64,000 bases of DNA from Cherax quadricarinatus (GCF_038502225.1 NC_091325.1:28555459-28619458); one strand, 5' to 3'. Shown: positions 23,691-35,757, counted from the first letter of the stretch. The notes: a model not told the origin generated them from the sequence alone. Program-made: numbers and translations.

Positions 23691-24313
23691 GAGAGTGTTC
23701 TCACAGATCAAGTGGGCAGGAATATGAAACAAAGACCCTCCACTATAAATAACAATAAAAACCAATGTAAATACTATAATGATCCACAGCTGCGCAATCT
23801 AACACATGCAGCAGCTGGGAGGATTGGTAAAGCATACCGTGAATGTAGAACCCCAGACCTGCTCAGAACGTTCCAAGCTGCACTAACAAATACAAGGAAT
23901 AGAAAGCAAGAACTTAGGCAACAGGAATGGGAACAGTTTGCTAGAGGATTAAATAGGTCCACCCCTTTAAGTTAGGCTTGGAAAGGTATAAATAAAATAA
24001 CCAGGAAAAAGACTGGCAATGTTGCTCATCCCTTGCCTCTTCAAAAAGCAAATGACCTCATAAATGACTGGTCAAAAACATCCAGGCATGAAAACCTTCC
24101 ATCTCATATTAGAAAAAATTTAGAGAGTACTTCTGAAGAAATGTTGAAACTGATTAATTTTATGAGCCAAAATATTGATGAGAGTGATTGCCTCTTTACC
24201 GAGTATGAATTAGATAATGCATTAACTAAAGGTCCATCAACTGCTCCTGGAGAGGATGGTATAACCTATGATATTCTGAGATCTCTAAGGCACGTGCCTG
24301 ATAACCCTTTGTC

Positions 24314-25250
24314 TGGTGTAATGCCTGTGGATCCTATCACAACTATCAAGAAAGCGTTTTAGGTCAAGGTTAATATTGAAATTTAAGGTCCTGTAGATGT
24401 AGATTGCATAGTAGTATGTGTGGATGTACTGAACAGGGAGTAAGTTTAGATCTATGAAGAGTGGGGAGGTGTGTTGCCAGGGATGGAATTTAGTTATTAT
24501 TCTTATTGCAGCTTTTCGTTGAGTTATTATTGGCTTTAGGTGTATTGCTGCAGTTGATCCCCAAGCACAAATAGCATAGGTGAGGTATAGATAAATGAAT
24601 GAATGGTATAGTGTGAGAAGGGCATTTTGTGGCAAGTAGTATCGTATCTTGGAGAGGATCCCAACTGTTTTGGATACTTTTTTTGATATGTGTTGGATAT
24701 GGGTGCTGAAATTCAGGTTGTTGTCGAGGTATAGGCCAAGGAATTCGCCCTCATTATGTCTGGCAATTAGAGTGCTTTCGATCTTAATGTTAAGTTGCGC
24801 AGCACCTGCTCTACTACCAAACATAATATAGTAGGTTTTGTCAGTGTTAAGTGTAAGTTTATTGGCTGTCATCCAAGTTGATATTTTGAGCAGCTTCTCG
24901 CTGAGGAGCTGCTCAAAATATCAACTTAGTCAGCAAGGAGAATGGGTTTCATGTGTTGGGATACGTTTGGAAGATCATTGATGTAAATGAGGAAGAGCAG
25001 GGGACCAAGGACACTTCCCTGCAGAACTCCAGTATCAAGTGGCCGTGTTGATGATGCTGTGTCTTTAATGGTGACATACTGATACCTATTAGTAAGGTAG
25101 GATTTGAAATATGCAAGCGCATGGCCTCTTATACCATAGTGGTAAAGTTTGTGGAGTAGGATGCCGTGGTCTACTGTGTCAAAAGCTTTTCTTAGGTCAA
25201 TAAAAAATTCCTAGCGGATATTCCTTATTTTACAATGCTGTGTAAATCAG
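24314..25250 (-). pseudogene. LINE-G copy G3, 3' coding part (left piece)
   Basis: Minus-strand LINE-G sequence from the C-terminal domain back through RT motif C (frame 24872-24285, then decayed). Its own 3' UTR and TTGAA tail are missing: the copy starts abruptly at 24314 against LINE-E, pointing to a deletion at that joint. A 19-base near-palindrome (GCAGCTTCTCG / TGAGGAGCTGCTC) lies near 24890-24915 with local loss of sequence. The copy continues at 29598 after the gypsy element and again at 60626 after LINE-E'1. Confidence 0.85.
25246..25250. repeat. Target-site duplication of the gypsy element, left
   Basis: ATCAG directly before the left LTR; the same five bases follow the right LTR at 29598-29602. 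The uninterrupted LINE-G1 reads through this point with one copy of the related sequence. Confidence 0.9.
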
Positions 25251-25589
25251 TGTTGTGATAGAAACACAGGCCTTATCTCTAGGCTTTATTGAACATAGAA
25301 TCTTCATAGTACTTCTGCAACAACAAAATATAATGACTAGTACATCTAATAATGGCTTCTACAGGGATGGTGATGTCTTGCATATGTCAAGAGAAAAGTT
25401 ATAACTACAGGCCACATATTTAAACTCACCATGTAATCTGCATCGGTGATAAATGGATAAAGTAGGAGAGAATCACACACCATATGTTGGTGCCCATGAC
25501 GCACGCCAAACTGTTGTTGTTGTTAAGGGCCCCTAGAGGTGGTGCAGTATTATCCTGCTGCTGCTCCCCACAGGACCAGTATCACTACA
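25251..25589 (-). repeat. 3' LTR of the gypsy element
   Basis: 339 bases, ends TG/CA in inverted register. On the element's sense strand an AATAAA lies about 40 bases before the LTR end. It also contains, in sense, ATGGTGAGTTT (near 25432) and TTGTTGTTGCAG (near 25316), which look like a splice donor and acceptor; that reading is speculative. Confidence 0.95.
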
Positions 25590-25608
25590 ATCTCCCCCTT
25601 CTAAAATA

Positions 25609-28600
25609 TCAGAGACAGTAATCTCCCAAACTGTTAGGTGGGCGACGTACACGTCCCGACCTTCGTAGCCCTTGAGCCTCTTCACCAGGTTCGATATTTT
25701 CCAGCGGGGTTTGATTAACTGCTGGAGCAGAATCCTCTATTTCCATAGGGGTAGTCTCAAGGGGCTTTCCAGGAGAGAACGAAGCATCTTTCACATCTAT
25801 TGGTGTATCTTGAGATTCCACACTAATAGGGATTTCAACTGGGGCTAAATGTCTTGTAGATACTGTAGTCTCTTCACCATTTTGGTAGCGAATGTGGGCG
25901 TAATGTGGATTAGCTTGCAGGAGCTCTACCTCTTCCACTAAAGGATCCGTCTTGTTCATCCTACGGTGACTCTTCAGGAGAACGGGTCCAGGATGACATA
26001 ACCAAGTGGGCACGGAGGCTCCCGTAGAGGAACGACGTGAATAGTTGAGGAGTCTTTCATGAGGGGTTGCATTAGTAGCTGTGCACAGCAGTGATCTAAT
26101 AGAGTGAAGAGCATCAGGTAGGACAGTTTGCCAGTGTTGAACAGGTAGATTGCGCGACTTTAATGTCATTGTAACTGCCTTCCATATAGTACCATTGAAC
26201 CGCTCCACTTGACCATTGCCTTGAGGGTTGTAGCTTGTTGTTCTGCTGCAGGCAATACCTTTGCTAGCCAAAAACTCCTGAAGTTCGTTACTCATGAACG
26301 AGGATCCCCTGTCTGAATGGATATAAGCTGGCATACCAAAAATAGAGAACAACTGTGAAAGACAACTAATAACAGTTGAAGCAGCCATATTTGCACAGGG
26401 GAATACAAAGGGAAACCTTGAATATTCATCTACTATGTTAAGGAAATACCTATTCTGATTTGTGCTTGGTAGAGGTCCTTTGAAATCTATATTCAATCTT
26501 TCGAAAGGCTGGGTGGATTTTATGAGATGAGTCTTCTCTGGCTGATGAAAGTTTGGCTTGCACTCTGCACATACTCTGCATGCTCTGATCACTTGTCGCA
26601 CATCTTCCACTGAGTAGGGCATGTTCTTTGATTTGACAAAATGGTACAGGCGTGTAACTCCTGGGTGACACAAAGCCTTGTGGAGAGCTGAGAGTGATTG
26701 CAAATCATGACATGCTGCTCCACAGTGGGACCTAGAGAATGCATCAGGTGAGATGTTCTCTTGACCCGGTCGGTACAGAATATCAAAGTCATAACACGAT
26801 AGTTCCATCCTCCAGCGTAATATCTTGTCATTCTTTATCCTACTTTTGTGCCTCTTGTCGAACATATACATCACGGACCGTTGGTCAGTCCTTATGGTGA
26901 AATGTCTACCAGTTAAATAATGCCTCCAGTGGCGAACTGCTTCTATGATGGCCTGGGCTTCCTTTTCTACAGCAGCATAACATTTCTCTGATCCTTGAAA
27001 AGTTCTCGAAAAGAAGGCTACTGGTCGTCCTGCCTGAGATAAGACTGCAGCAATGGCAATGTCAGATGCATCCGTTTCCACTTCGAATGGTAGGGACTCA
27101 TCAATGGCTTGAACTACTGAGTTTTCAATGTCCTGTTTGAGAGTATGGAAAGCGGCTTCTGCTTCCTTTGTCACAGGAAATGTGGTAGCACTCAATGGGC
27201 GGACTTTACTTGAATAGTTGTAGATCCATTGTGAGTAATAAGCAAAGAGACCAAGAGTTCTTCGGAGTGACTTTTTGTCTTGAGGCATTGGAAGTTCCCG
27301 TAGAGGTCGTAGTCGTTCAGGGTCTGGGAATATTGAACCTCCTTCCACTACATAACCAAGGATGCTAAGCCTTTTAGTTGAAAAAGTGCACTTTTCCTCA
27401 TTGTAACTGATATTTTTCTTCTTGGCGGCTTCCAAAAACTTATCAAGGTTTGCATCATGTTCCTCCTGGGTCTTGCCACAAATGGTAACATTATCTAAAT
27501 ACGCGTAAGTTCCCATGAGTTGCTCTTCCTGAATGAGTGAATCCATAATTCGTTGGAAGCAGGCTACCCCATTGGTGACTCCAAAAGGGACTCTGGTAAA
27601 CTGATACAGGCCATCACTAGCCTGAAACGCTGTGTATGGTTTATCTTCATTCCTTATAGGGACTTGATGATAGGCACTCTGCAGATCAATTGTGCTAAAC
27701 ACGTAGTACTGAGCAATTTTGTTCACTGTATCGTCAATTCGAGGTAGAGGGTACCCATCAAGAAGTGTAAATTTGTTGATTGTCTCAGAGTAATCGATAG
27801 CCAGTCTCCGTTTCCTATAACCATCTTTAACAACAACAACCTGTGCACGCCAAGGGGAATCACTCGGTTCTATAATACCCTCCTTCAGCAGCCTCTGAGT
27901 TTCTTTCTCAATGAACATCCGATCCTCATAAGAATAGCGGCGTGACTTAGCTGATATAGGATGGCAATCCGCGGTAAGATTTGCAAACAGCTTTGGTGGG
28001 TCTACCCTTAAAGTGCTAAGTCCACAGACAACAAGAGGAGGCAGTTCACCTCCATATGTTAAGGTGACACTACCATGCAGCTTCTGAAAGTCCTGACCAA
28101 GGATAACATCAGAGCACAGTTGTGGCAGAATAGCTAAATGTACATCTTGATAATCCTTTCCATTAACTCTGAGATTTACCTTACAAAACCCTAAGGTCTG
28201 AATAGAGAGAGATGTTGATGCCATGGAAACGGTACCTGATGAGTGATGTAGAGTCAAGGAGAGCCGTTTAACTAAGTCAAGGTTGATGAAACTCTCTGAG
28301 CTGCCACTATCAATAAGACCATCTACTTCTGTTCCTTTGATGAATACTTTCACAACTGCCTTTGACAGTGAATTTGGGGTAGCCGCAGAAGTCACTGTTG
28401 CTAGAGTCGCATGATCACTGGAAAGTGTGGAGGCACTAGCTCTTGTTGATGCATTAGCACGACATACTTTAGCAAAGTGACCTTTCTTGTGGCATTTATG
28501 GCACATTGCTTCACGAGCAGGACACTTTGGACGTGGATGTCTTGAAAAACCACAAAAGAAACACACCGTACCTGCTGCTGCTGTCACTGAGGCAGGTTCC

Positions 28601-29220
28601 CCAGTAACTTCATTGCAAGAGTCTTGGTCAGGAATTGCAGCACTTACCACTCGAGAAGGCTGAGTGGTACTGTATACTTCAGAATTCTTCTGGGCTGAAT
28701 CTAGAGCTCTTGCCTGGTCAAAGGCAGCGGCTAAGTCGAGAGTTTTATTCTCCAATAAACGCTGCCTTATTATTGGTGATTGCAGGCCACTGATAAAAGC
28801 ATCCCTGATGGACTCTTCACAATACTGAGCAGCTGTCACTGCTTGGAAGTGACAGTCCTTACCTAAAATTTTCAGTGCTTGAAAGTATTCCTCTAAGGAC
28901 TCATCAATCTGCTGGCGGCGAGTTGCAAGGCGATAGCGTGCAAAGATTTCATTTGTAGGTTTAATATACTGAGACTTGAGGGTTTTGATAGCATCTTCGT
29001 AGGTATTACACTCAGAAATAGCCTCATATATCTTAGGTGACACAAAATTGATGAGCAGACTTAGTTTATCTAGATCTTCTTTAGGAAGGGCTCCCAAGAA
29101 GTTTTCGAAAGTCTTAAACCAGTGCTTCCATTCCTGAGCAGCCGTTGATAAGCTGGGGTCACAGTCTAGCCTCTCAGGTTTCAGTAAACGCTCAATGTTG
29201 TGATGTAGTCTAGCGCAGGA
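25609..29220 (-). CDS. Gypsy Gag-Pol polyprotein, one open frame, no ATG start
   Basis: The frame is open from after TGA 29221-29223 to the stop at 25609. Numbering from the Leu codon at 29097: gag core 1-170; zinc knuckles 179-213, the second a classic [14 protein letters not shown]; aspartic protease DSGSS at 263; RT about 400-560 with [11 protein letters not shown] and YLDN at 533; RNase H 670-750 with TDAS; integrase HHCC 806-847 and catalytic D871, D929, E965 (DDE with 35 spacing). There is no in-frame ATG before residue 190, so gag must start at a non-AUG codon or after splicing. YLDN replaces the usual YxDD in RT. No stops or frameshifts. Confidence 0.95.
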   Translation of the reverse strand, partial: SCARLHHNIERLLKPERLDCDPSLSTAAQEWKHWFKTFENFLGALPKEDLDKLSLLINFVSPKIYEAISECNTYEDAIKTLKSQYIKPTNEIFARYRLATRRQQIDESLEEYFQALKILGKDCHFQAVTAAQYCEESIRDAFISGLQSPIIRQRLLENKTLDLAAAFDQARALDSAQKNSEVYSTTQPSRVVSAAIPDQDSCNEVTGEPASVTAAAGTVCFFCGFSRHPRPKCPAREAMCHKCHKKGHFAKVCRANASTRASASTLSSDHATLATVTSAATPNSLSKAVVKVFIKGTEVDGLIDSGSSESFINLDLVKRLSLTLHHSSGTVSMASTSLSIQTLGFCKVNLRVNGKDYQDVHLAILPQLCSDVILGQDFQKLHGSVTLTYGGELPPLVVCGLSTLRVDPPKLFANLTADCHPISAKSRRYSYEDRMFIEKETQRLLKEGIIEPSDSPWRAQVVVVKDGYRKRRLAIDYSETINKFTLLDGYPLPRIDDTVNKIAQYYVFSTIDLQSAYHQVPIRNEDKPYTAFQASDGLYQFTRVPFGVTNGVACFQRIMDSLIQEEQLMGTYAYLDNVTICGKTQEEHDANLDKFLEAAKKKNISYNEEKCTFSTKRLSILGYVVEGGSIFPDPERLRPLRELPMPQDKKSLRRTLGLFAYYSQWIYNYSSKVRPLSATTFPVTKEAEAAFHTLKQDIENSVVQAIDESLPFEVETDASDIAIAAVLSQAGRPVAFFSRTFQGSEKCYAAVEKEAQAIIEAVRHWRHYLTGRHFTIRTDQRSVMYMFDKRHKSRIKNDKILRWRMELSCYDFDILYRPGQENISPDAFSRSHCGAACHDLQSLSALHKALCHPGVTRLYHFVKSKNMPYSVEDVRQVIRACRVCAECKPNFHQPEKTHLIKSTQPFERLNIDFKGPLPSTNQNRYFLNIVDEYSRFPFVFPCANMAASTVISCLSQLFSIFGMPAYIHSDRGSSFMSNELQEFLASKGIACSRTTSYNPQGNGQVERFNGTIWKAVTMTLKSRNLPVQHWQTVLPDALHSIRSLLCTATNATPHERLLNYSRRSSTGASVPTWLCHPGPVLLKSHRRMNKTDPLVEEVELLQANPHYAHIRYQNGEETTVSTRHLAPVEIPISVESQDTPIDVKDASFSPGKPLETTPMEIEDSAPAVNQTPLENIEPGEEAQGLRRSGRVRRPPNSLGDYCL

Positions 29221-29239
29221 TCACCACCCGGTAGCCCAG

Positions 29240-29257
29240 GATTCTATGTTCAATAAA
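29240..29257 (-). promoter_or_regulatory. Putative primer-binding site complementary to the element's own LTR
   Basis: One base inside the 5' LTR, the sense strand reads TTTATTGAACATAGAATC. The exact complement, GATTCTATGTTCAATAAA in sense, lies inside the 5' LTR at 29293-29310. Elements such as Tf1 and sushi prime reverse transcription by folding their own mRNA 5' end onto the PBS. No match to a tRNA 3' end (TGG start) is visible at this position. Inference from complementarity and position. Confidence 0.6.
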
Positions 29258-29258
29258 T

Positions 29259-29597
29259 TGTTGTGATAGAAACACAGGCCTTATCTCTAGGCTTTATTGA
29301 ACATAGAATCTTCATAGTACTTCTGCAACAACAAAATATAATGACTAGTACATCTAATAATGGCTTCTACAGGGATGGTGATGTCTTGCATATGTCAAGA
29401 GAAAAGTTATAACTACAGGCCACATATTTAAACTCACCATGTAATCTGCATCGGTGATAAATGGATAAAGTAGGAGAGAATCACACACCATATGTTGGTG
29501 CCCATGACGCACGCCAAACTGTTGTTGTTGTTAAGGGCCCCTAGAGGTGGTGCAGTATTATCCTGCTGCTGCTCCCCACAGGACCAGTATCACTACA
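29259..29597 (-). repeat. 5' LTR of the gypsy element
   Basis: 339 bases, apparently identical to 25251-25589 (offset 4008). Followed by ATCAG (29598-29602). Confidence 0.95.
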
Positions 29598-29996
29598 ATC
29601 AGGTCTAGCATTTATACAATTGCATCATTAGTGCTTTTATTTTTCTTGAATCCAAATTGGCAGGGGTTATGTTTTGTGCCGTTATAAATGAATACAGTCT
29701 CCTGTGCACGAGTTTCTCGAAGACTTTGGATAGCAATGGTAAGTTTGATATTGGCCTATAGTTGTTTACATCTGTGGGGTCACCACCTTCATGCATTGGT
29801 GTAACCCTTGCTGTCTTGAGTAGTGTCGGGAAAGTACTAGTTTCTAGTGACTTGTTAAAATAGTAATGAAATAGCATGCGAAAGGACATGGGCTGCTCGC
29901 TAGTACAATAATGGGTGGGACATGAGACAAGTTCCATGAGTTATTTTTAAGTGACTTTATAATCTCAGTGACTTCGTTGGGCTCAGTTGGAACAAG
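29598..29996 (-). pseudogene. LINE-G copy G3, middle piece
   Basis: Continues G3 beyond the gypsy insertion: RT fingers region (RVTPMHEGGDPTD, YRPISNLPLLSK) with small frame damage near 29650 and 29870. Ends with GTTGGAACAAG (29986-29996), which is duplicated at 60626-60636 where G3 resumes. Confidence 0.85.
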
Positions 29997-30298
29997 TTTA
30001 GTTTAATATCTTCATTATGCATCCCATACCCATCCTGTGGGCGGTAGTCAAAAGATTACAAAGGTACATAATGGGTCCAGGGACTGGACCCCAAAGTAAT
30101 GATAGCTGAACTAGTTACAAAGGTAATGAACTTCAGGTAGATCTGGTCACAATCATAGCAAGTTACAAAGGTAATGTATCAGCTTCACTCCTATACACGG
30201 TTACAGTCATGAACAAATTACAAAGTAATGAGCCACTGATATGTCCACACTTGGTAACAATTGTAATGAGTTATAAATACAAATATTAAGTGGATCAT
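29997..30298 (-). other. 3' UTR end of LINE-E'1
   Basis: Related to 36716-37205 in E'2 and to a ~45-base fragment at 60868-60912. On the minus strand it contains TGCATAATAAAC-type polyadenylation sequence in E'2 and ends in CTAA-like units. Contains imperfect ACAAAGGTAATGA units. No coding sequence. Confidence 0.6.
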
Positions 30299-30527
30299 AC
30301 ACCCACACTAGCGCACGCGCACACATACACACACGAGGGCGCACGCACGGACATGTGCACACGAGCGTACAAATATATGCATACACACAAGCACGCACAC
30401 CCACACACACACGCACACACACACCCACACACACACACCCACACCCACACCCACACCCACACACACACCCACACACACACACTTACACCCACACCCACAC
30501 CCACACACACACCCACACCCACACCCA

Positions 30528-30569
<42 letters not shown>
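30299..30569. repeat. (CA)n / CCCACA microsatellite, left of LINE-D2
   Basis: CA repeats with CCCACA and CGCACA variants. The corresponding CA tract in E'2 is at 37206-37395, so this belongs to the LINE-E' 3' UTR. It yields long Thr-His and Cys-Val pseudo-ORFs that are not genes. Confidence 0.9.
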
Positions 30570-30570
<1 letters not shown>

Positions 30571-32916
30571 CAAGACTGGATCTTGTGTTCACCCTGAGCA
30601 GTTCAGACATGGAGGACATCACTTACGAGAGGCCCCTTGGAGCTAGCGATCATGTGGTTCTGAGTTTTGACTATATAGTAGAGTTACAAGTGGAGAAGGT
30701 AACAGGAACTGAAGGGGACAGGCCAAACTATAAAAGGGGGGACTACACAGGTATGAGAAACTTCCTGCAGGAGGTTCAGTGGGACAGAGAAATGGTAGGA
30801 AAATCAGTAAACGAGATGATGGAATATGTGGCAACAAAGTGCAAGGAGGCAGAGGAAAGTTTTGTTCCCAAGGGAAACAGAAATAATAGGAAGACCAAAA
30901 CGAGTCCTTGGTTTACCCGAAGGTGTAGGGAGGCAAAAACTAAGTGCAACAGAGAATGGAAAAGGTACAGGAGGCATAGGACCCAGGAAAACAAGGAGAT
31001 TAGTAGAAGAGCCAGAAACGAGTATGCGCAGATAAGGAGGGAGGCCCAGCGACAGTATGAAAACGACATAGCATCGAAAGTCAAATCTGACCCGAAACTG
31101 CTGTATAGCCACATTAGGAGGAAGACAACAGTCAAGGACCAGGTGATAAGGCTGAGGAAAGAAGGTGGAGAACTCACAAGAAACGATCAAGAGGTATGTG
31201 AGGAGCTCAACACGAGATTTAAGGAAGTATTTTCAGTAGAGACAGGAAGGACTCTGGGGGGACAGACCAGATGGGGACACCAGCAAGGAATACACCAACA
31301 AGTGTTGGACGACATACATACAGATGAGGAGGAGGTGAAGAAACTGCTAAGGGACATCGATACCTCAAAGGCAATGGGACCGGACAACATCTCTCCGTGG
31401 GTCCTTAGAAAGGGAGCGGATATGTTGTGCGTGCCACTTACCACAATCTTCAACACATCCCTGGAAACTGGGCAACTACCTGAGGTATGGAAGACGGCAA
31501 ATGTAGTTCCCATTTTCAAAAAAGGAGACAGAAAAGAGGCACTAAACTATAGACCTGTGTCATTGACGTGTATAGTATGCAAAATTATGGAGAAGATTAT
31601 CAGGAGGAGAGTGGTGGAGCACCTGGAACGGAACAGGAGTATAAATGCCAACCAGCACGGATTCACGGAAGGCAAATCCTGTGTCACAAACCTTCTGGAG
31701 TTTTATGATAAAATAACAGAAGTAAGACAAGAGAGAGAGGGGTGGGTTGATTGCATCTTCTTGGACTGCAAGAAGGCCTTTGACACAGTTCCTCACAAGA
31801 GATTAGTGCAGAAGCTAGAGCATCAGGCGCATATAACAGGAAGGGCACTGCAATGGATCAGAGAATACCTGACAGGGAGGCAACAACGAGTCATGGTACG
31901 TAATGATGTATCACAGTGGGCACCTGTGACGAGCGGGGTCCCACAGGGGTCGGTCCTAGGACCAGTGCTATTTTTGGTATATGTGAACGACATGACGGAA
32001 GGGTTAGACTCAGAAGTGTCCCTGTTTGCAGATGATGTGAAGTTAATGAGGAGAATTAAATCTGATGAGGACCAGGCAGGACTTCAAAGAGACCTGGACA
32101 GACTGGACACCTGGTCCAGCAAATGGCTTCTCGAATTTAATCCTGCCAAATGCAAAGTCATGAAGATAGGGGAAGGGCACAGAAGACCACAGACAGAGTA
32201 TAGGCTAGGTGGCCAAAGACTGCAAACCTCACTCAAGGAGAAAGATCTTGGGGTGAGTATAACACCGAGCATGTCTCTGGAAGCACACATCAATCAGATA
32301 ACTGCTGCAGCATATGGGCGCCTGGCAAACCTGAGAACAGCATTCCGATACCTTAGTAAGGAATCATTCAAGGCACTGTACACCGTGTATGTCAGGCCCA
32401 TACTGGAGTATGCAGCACCTGTTTGGAAACCGCACTTGATAAAGCACGTCAAGAAACTAGAGAAAGTACAAAGGTTTGCGACAAGGTTAGTTCCAGAGCT
32501 AAGGGGAATGTCCTATGAAGAAAGATTAAGGGAAATCGGCCTGACGACACTGGAGGACAGGAGGGTCAGGGGAGACATGATAACGACATATAAAATACTG
32601 CGTGGAATAGACAAGGTGGACAAAGACAGGATGTTCCAGGGAGGGGACACAGAAACAAGAGGCCACAATTGGAAGTTGAAGACACAAATGAGTCAGAGAG
32701 ATAGTAGGAAGTATTTCTTCAGTCATAGAGTTGTAAGGCAGTGGAATAGCCTAGAAAATTACGTAGTGGAGGCAGGAACCATACACAGTTTTAAGACGAG
32801 GTTTGATAAAGCTCATGGAGCGGGGAGAGAGAGGGCCTAGTAGCAACCGGTGAAGAGGCGGGGCCAGGAGCTAGGACTCGACCCCTGCAACCACAAATAG
32901 GTGAGTACAAATAGGT
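30570..32916 (+). CDS. LINE-D2: partial ORF2 (end of EN + complete RT), open frame
   Basis: 5'-truncated LINE-D copy that starts in the end of the EN domain (ARLDLVFTLSSSD, ASDHVVLSF) directly after CA repeats. The frame is open from 30570 to 32840 (756 residues): basic linker, RT motif A FLDCKKAFDTVP, motif B SGVPQGSVLGPVLF, motif C FADDVKLM, and the C-terminal FFSHRVV. Unlike D1 it has Asp after KKAF and no stop. The 3' UTR ends in two AAATAGGTGAGTAC units, followed again by CA repeats. Lacking its own promoter, ORF1 and EN, it is not autonomous. Confidence 0.9.
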
Positions 32917-33261
<345 letters not shown>

Positions 33262-35416
33262 GTAATGCATTATTTACAGCTAGCAAAGTCAGGGTATTTC
33301 TCCAGAATGGTCTGTAATATACCACTGTGGATAAAATACTTTTCCGTTTCTTGAACATTTCTGAGTGAGTTGTTTCTAAATTCATTAATTTGATCACACT
33401 CCAGTACATAATGACGAAAGGTGTGACAATAGTCCATCTGGCAAAGTTTACATTTCGTTTGGTCTGCATCTGTTGGTGGTGATTTAACCTGCCATAGATA
33501 CTTGTAACCCAGCCGGAGCCGGGAAGTAGTGACATCCAAGAGTCTGCTTATCTTGTTGGATGCACGGTAGACATGTGGCTCCTCCTGCATGATGGAATGA
33601 TGATAGATGGACTGACTTGTGTCAATCTCTCTAAGTCTTAAGTCAATAAAGTTCATTTGAAGTTCTTTTCGTATTATTGTTCTCAAATTGCTAACTGACA
33701 ACCCAAGATTGTAATCTACTCCCTCTTTGAAAGCATACAGGTTAACCAATTTATCAGTTCTATCATGCATCTGAAGACCAATGTGAGATGGAATCCACAG
33801 CATGTGCACTCTGACTCCACTGTCCACAATCTTACCATACCTATGTCTGGCTTCTGACACAAGCATGCCACAATTTATACTTAATGAGTTGAGAGCATTT
33901 ATGGATGACAGAGAATCAATTACAATTAAAGTGTCAACCTTAGATACATGGACGCATTTGAGTGCAAGGAGTATGGCAAACAGTTCTGTTTGAAGGGTAG
34001 AGTCCCAGTTATTGATGCGTGCTCCAATTTCTTTATGATAGCCATCACTCTGTGTGACAACAGCAGCACTACCAGCTGCACCAGTGGACTGGTGAACAGA
34101 ACCATCAACGTAAATAATTTGTGAAAGAGTGTTCTGTGTGACTAAGTTATCAACACAGCTTAAGGCATCATGTTTGGCTTCAAGACGAAGCTTGTTTAGG
34201 GAGGAAATGGAGGAATGGTAGTTTGGAATGGGGTAATATCCCATGGAGCAGGGAAATGTCTCTGTTGTCTAACTTGACATAGATCATGTAGCTGGTTCAT
34301 GCGGAGGTCGGTTCCAGTTTTTTCGATCCATCTGGAAGGATGTTCACCAGTGCTGAGGAAAGTTTTGAGGGCTTCTGTGCAGGGGTTTGAGTGGGCTAAC
34401 CTAAGCATATTGACCCCAATAAGGATATTTCTTTCAGTAACACGATCTCTAATGCTTGGAATATTAAGTTCTTTCCGCATATTTAAAATTTTGGCAGTAT
34501 GAGGGCATCCTAGGATGATCCTCATTGCTTCGTTTTGCAGTTTTTCCAGCCCTCCAAGCTTCCAGTCAGACACGTGTGCAAGTAGTGGCGCCGCCTAATC
34601 AACCAATGATCAAATATAAGCAAGATAGATCATTTTCACAATTTTAACATTAGCTCCATACCTGGGATGAAAACCTGCCACAACTCTAAGTGCTCTCAGC
34701 CTTTCTTTGTATTGGCGACGAAGTCTCGTTACAACAGGTCCAAGTAGTGGGACCTCAAAGCCTAGATACCTGTATCTGCTTGCATATTCTAGAGGAGACC
34801 CATCATGCAACTGGATCTGACGATCTGTGCCTCTCTACCGAGGAGGACGCCTGTTAAGTATCTTTGTTTTATCCCCTGAGATTATTAACCCCAGGTCCTG
34901 ACACGAGGCTAGTACATGTTTAAGAATGTTTTGGGTGTTGGAGAATCCGGTGGTGTGAATCATTATATCATCAGCAAAACTAACCATATAATGATGGGGC
35001 TGGCTAGGCATAGCATTAAGTAAGGCATTAATCAGAATATTGAAAAGGGTGGGACTAAGCACACCTCCCTGTGGGGTTCCTAATCCAAAATCTTTAGTTA
35101 CACTTCTATGTCCCTGGAACAACACAGACGACTTTCTGTTTTACAGGTAACCTTTAATCCAGCGGAGAAGCCATCCTCCAACATCCATTCTGGCAAGTTC
35201 ACTAATGATTACATGTCAGTTGGCGACATCTAAAGCGGATTTAAGGTTAAGGAAGGTAGTGTATGAGCTGTCAGTGTGCAGAGTGAGAAAGGTGGTAATG
35301 CAATGATGCACACTCCTTCCATGCATGAAGCCATGCAACCGGGGAGACAAGAATAGCTTAATTCTGTGCATAAGACGATTAATAATCATCCTTTCGAATG
35401 TTTTACACAAGCAGCT

Positions 35417-35515
35417 GGAGACCTGGAGTTTACCTGGAGAGAGTTTCGGGGGTCAACGCCCCCGCGGCCCGGTCTGTGACCAGGCCTCCTGGTGGATCAG
35501 CGCCTGATCAACCAG
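35417..35515 (-). mobile_element. LINE-C copy C4, ~100-base 3'-end insert
   Basis: Minus strand; only the last ~100 bases of LINE-C, ending in the CTCCAGGTAAACTCCAGG terminal repeat. It interrupts LINE-E'1 ORF2 (GCAGCT | insert | AGTAAGG, intact in E'2 at about 41335). Confidence 0.85.
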
Positions 35516-35611
35516 ACTAGTAAGGGATATTGGGCGAAATGAGTTTTGTTGAATGAGCTTCGGAATGGGAATAATGAGGCTGTTGGTCCATGATTTAGGG
35601 AGCTCCCCAGT

Positions 35612-35757
35612 TTACCTGGACCTGGAGAGAGTTTCGGGGGTCAACGCCCCCGCGGCCCGGTCTGTGACCAGGCCTCCTGGTGGATCAGCGCCTGATCAAC
35701 CAGGCTGTTGCTGCTGGCTGCAAGTAAACAGGATTACTTTAGGTGCTTGTCCAGTAC
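35612..35757 (-). mobile_element. LINE-C copy C5, ~145-base 3'-end insert
   Basis: Second LINE-C tail in the same gene and same orientation, slightly longer than C4 and with a small internal loss near 35721. The surrounding E' sequence has also lost ~40 bases compared with E'2. Confidence 0.85.

Larger units (their letters stand above)
17287..24313 (+). pseudogene. LINE-E ORF2 (endonuclease, start of RT), in three pieces
   Basis: Starts MDTLQIFSWNIASIRKRLPG at 17287, matching E'2 ORF2. Piece 1 ends at about 17375, where LINE-F is inserted. Piece 2 (22783-23476) carries the rest of EN: LQECRLKDG, NIFNLYAPA, GDFNARHKN, SDHFPRLT. A short repeat interrupts at 23477-23690. Piece 3 (23691-24313) covers the EN-RT linker up to APGEDGITYDILR, with a TAG after STPLS near 23975. 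Sequence then switches abruptly to LINE-G3. RT core and RNase H are lost. About 24 kb to the left of E'2 and clearly more diverged than the E' copies. Confidence 0.8.
25251..29597 (-). mobile_element. Complete Ty3/gypsy LTR retrotransposon with identical-looking LTRs
   Basis: 4347 bases on the minus strand, bounded by two 339-base LTRs that begin TG and end CA on the plus strand (TGTTGTG...CACTACA) and by the 5-base duplication ATCAG. I see no difference between the LTRs when reading them side by side, so the insertion is recent. One long gag-pol frame fills the inside. Domain order PR-RT-RNaseH-IN places it in Ty3/gypsy (Metaviridae-like). No envelope gene is present. It is inserted in LINE-G3. 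Confidence 0.95.
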
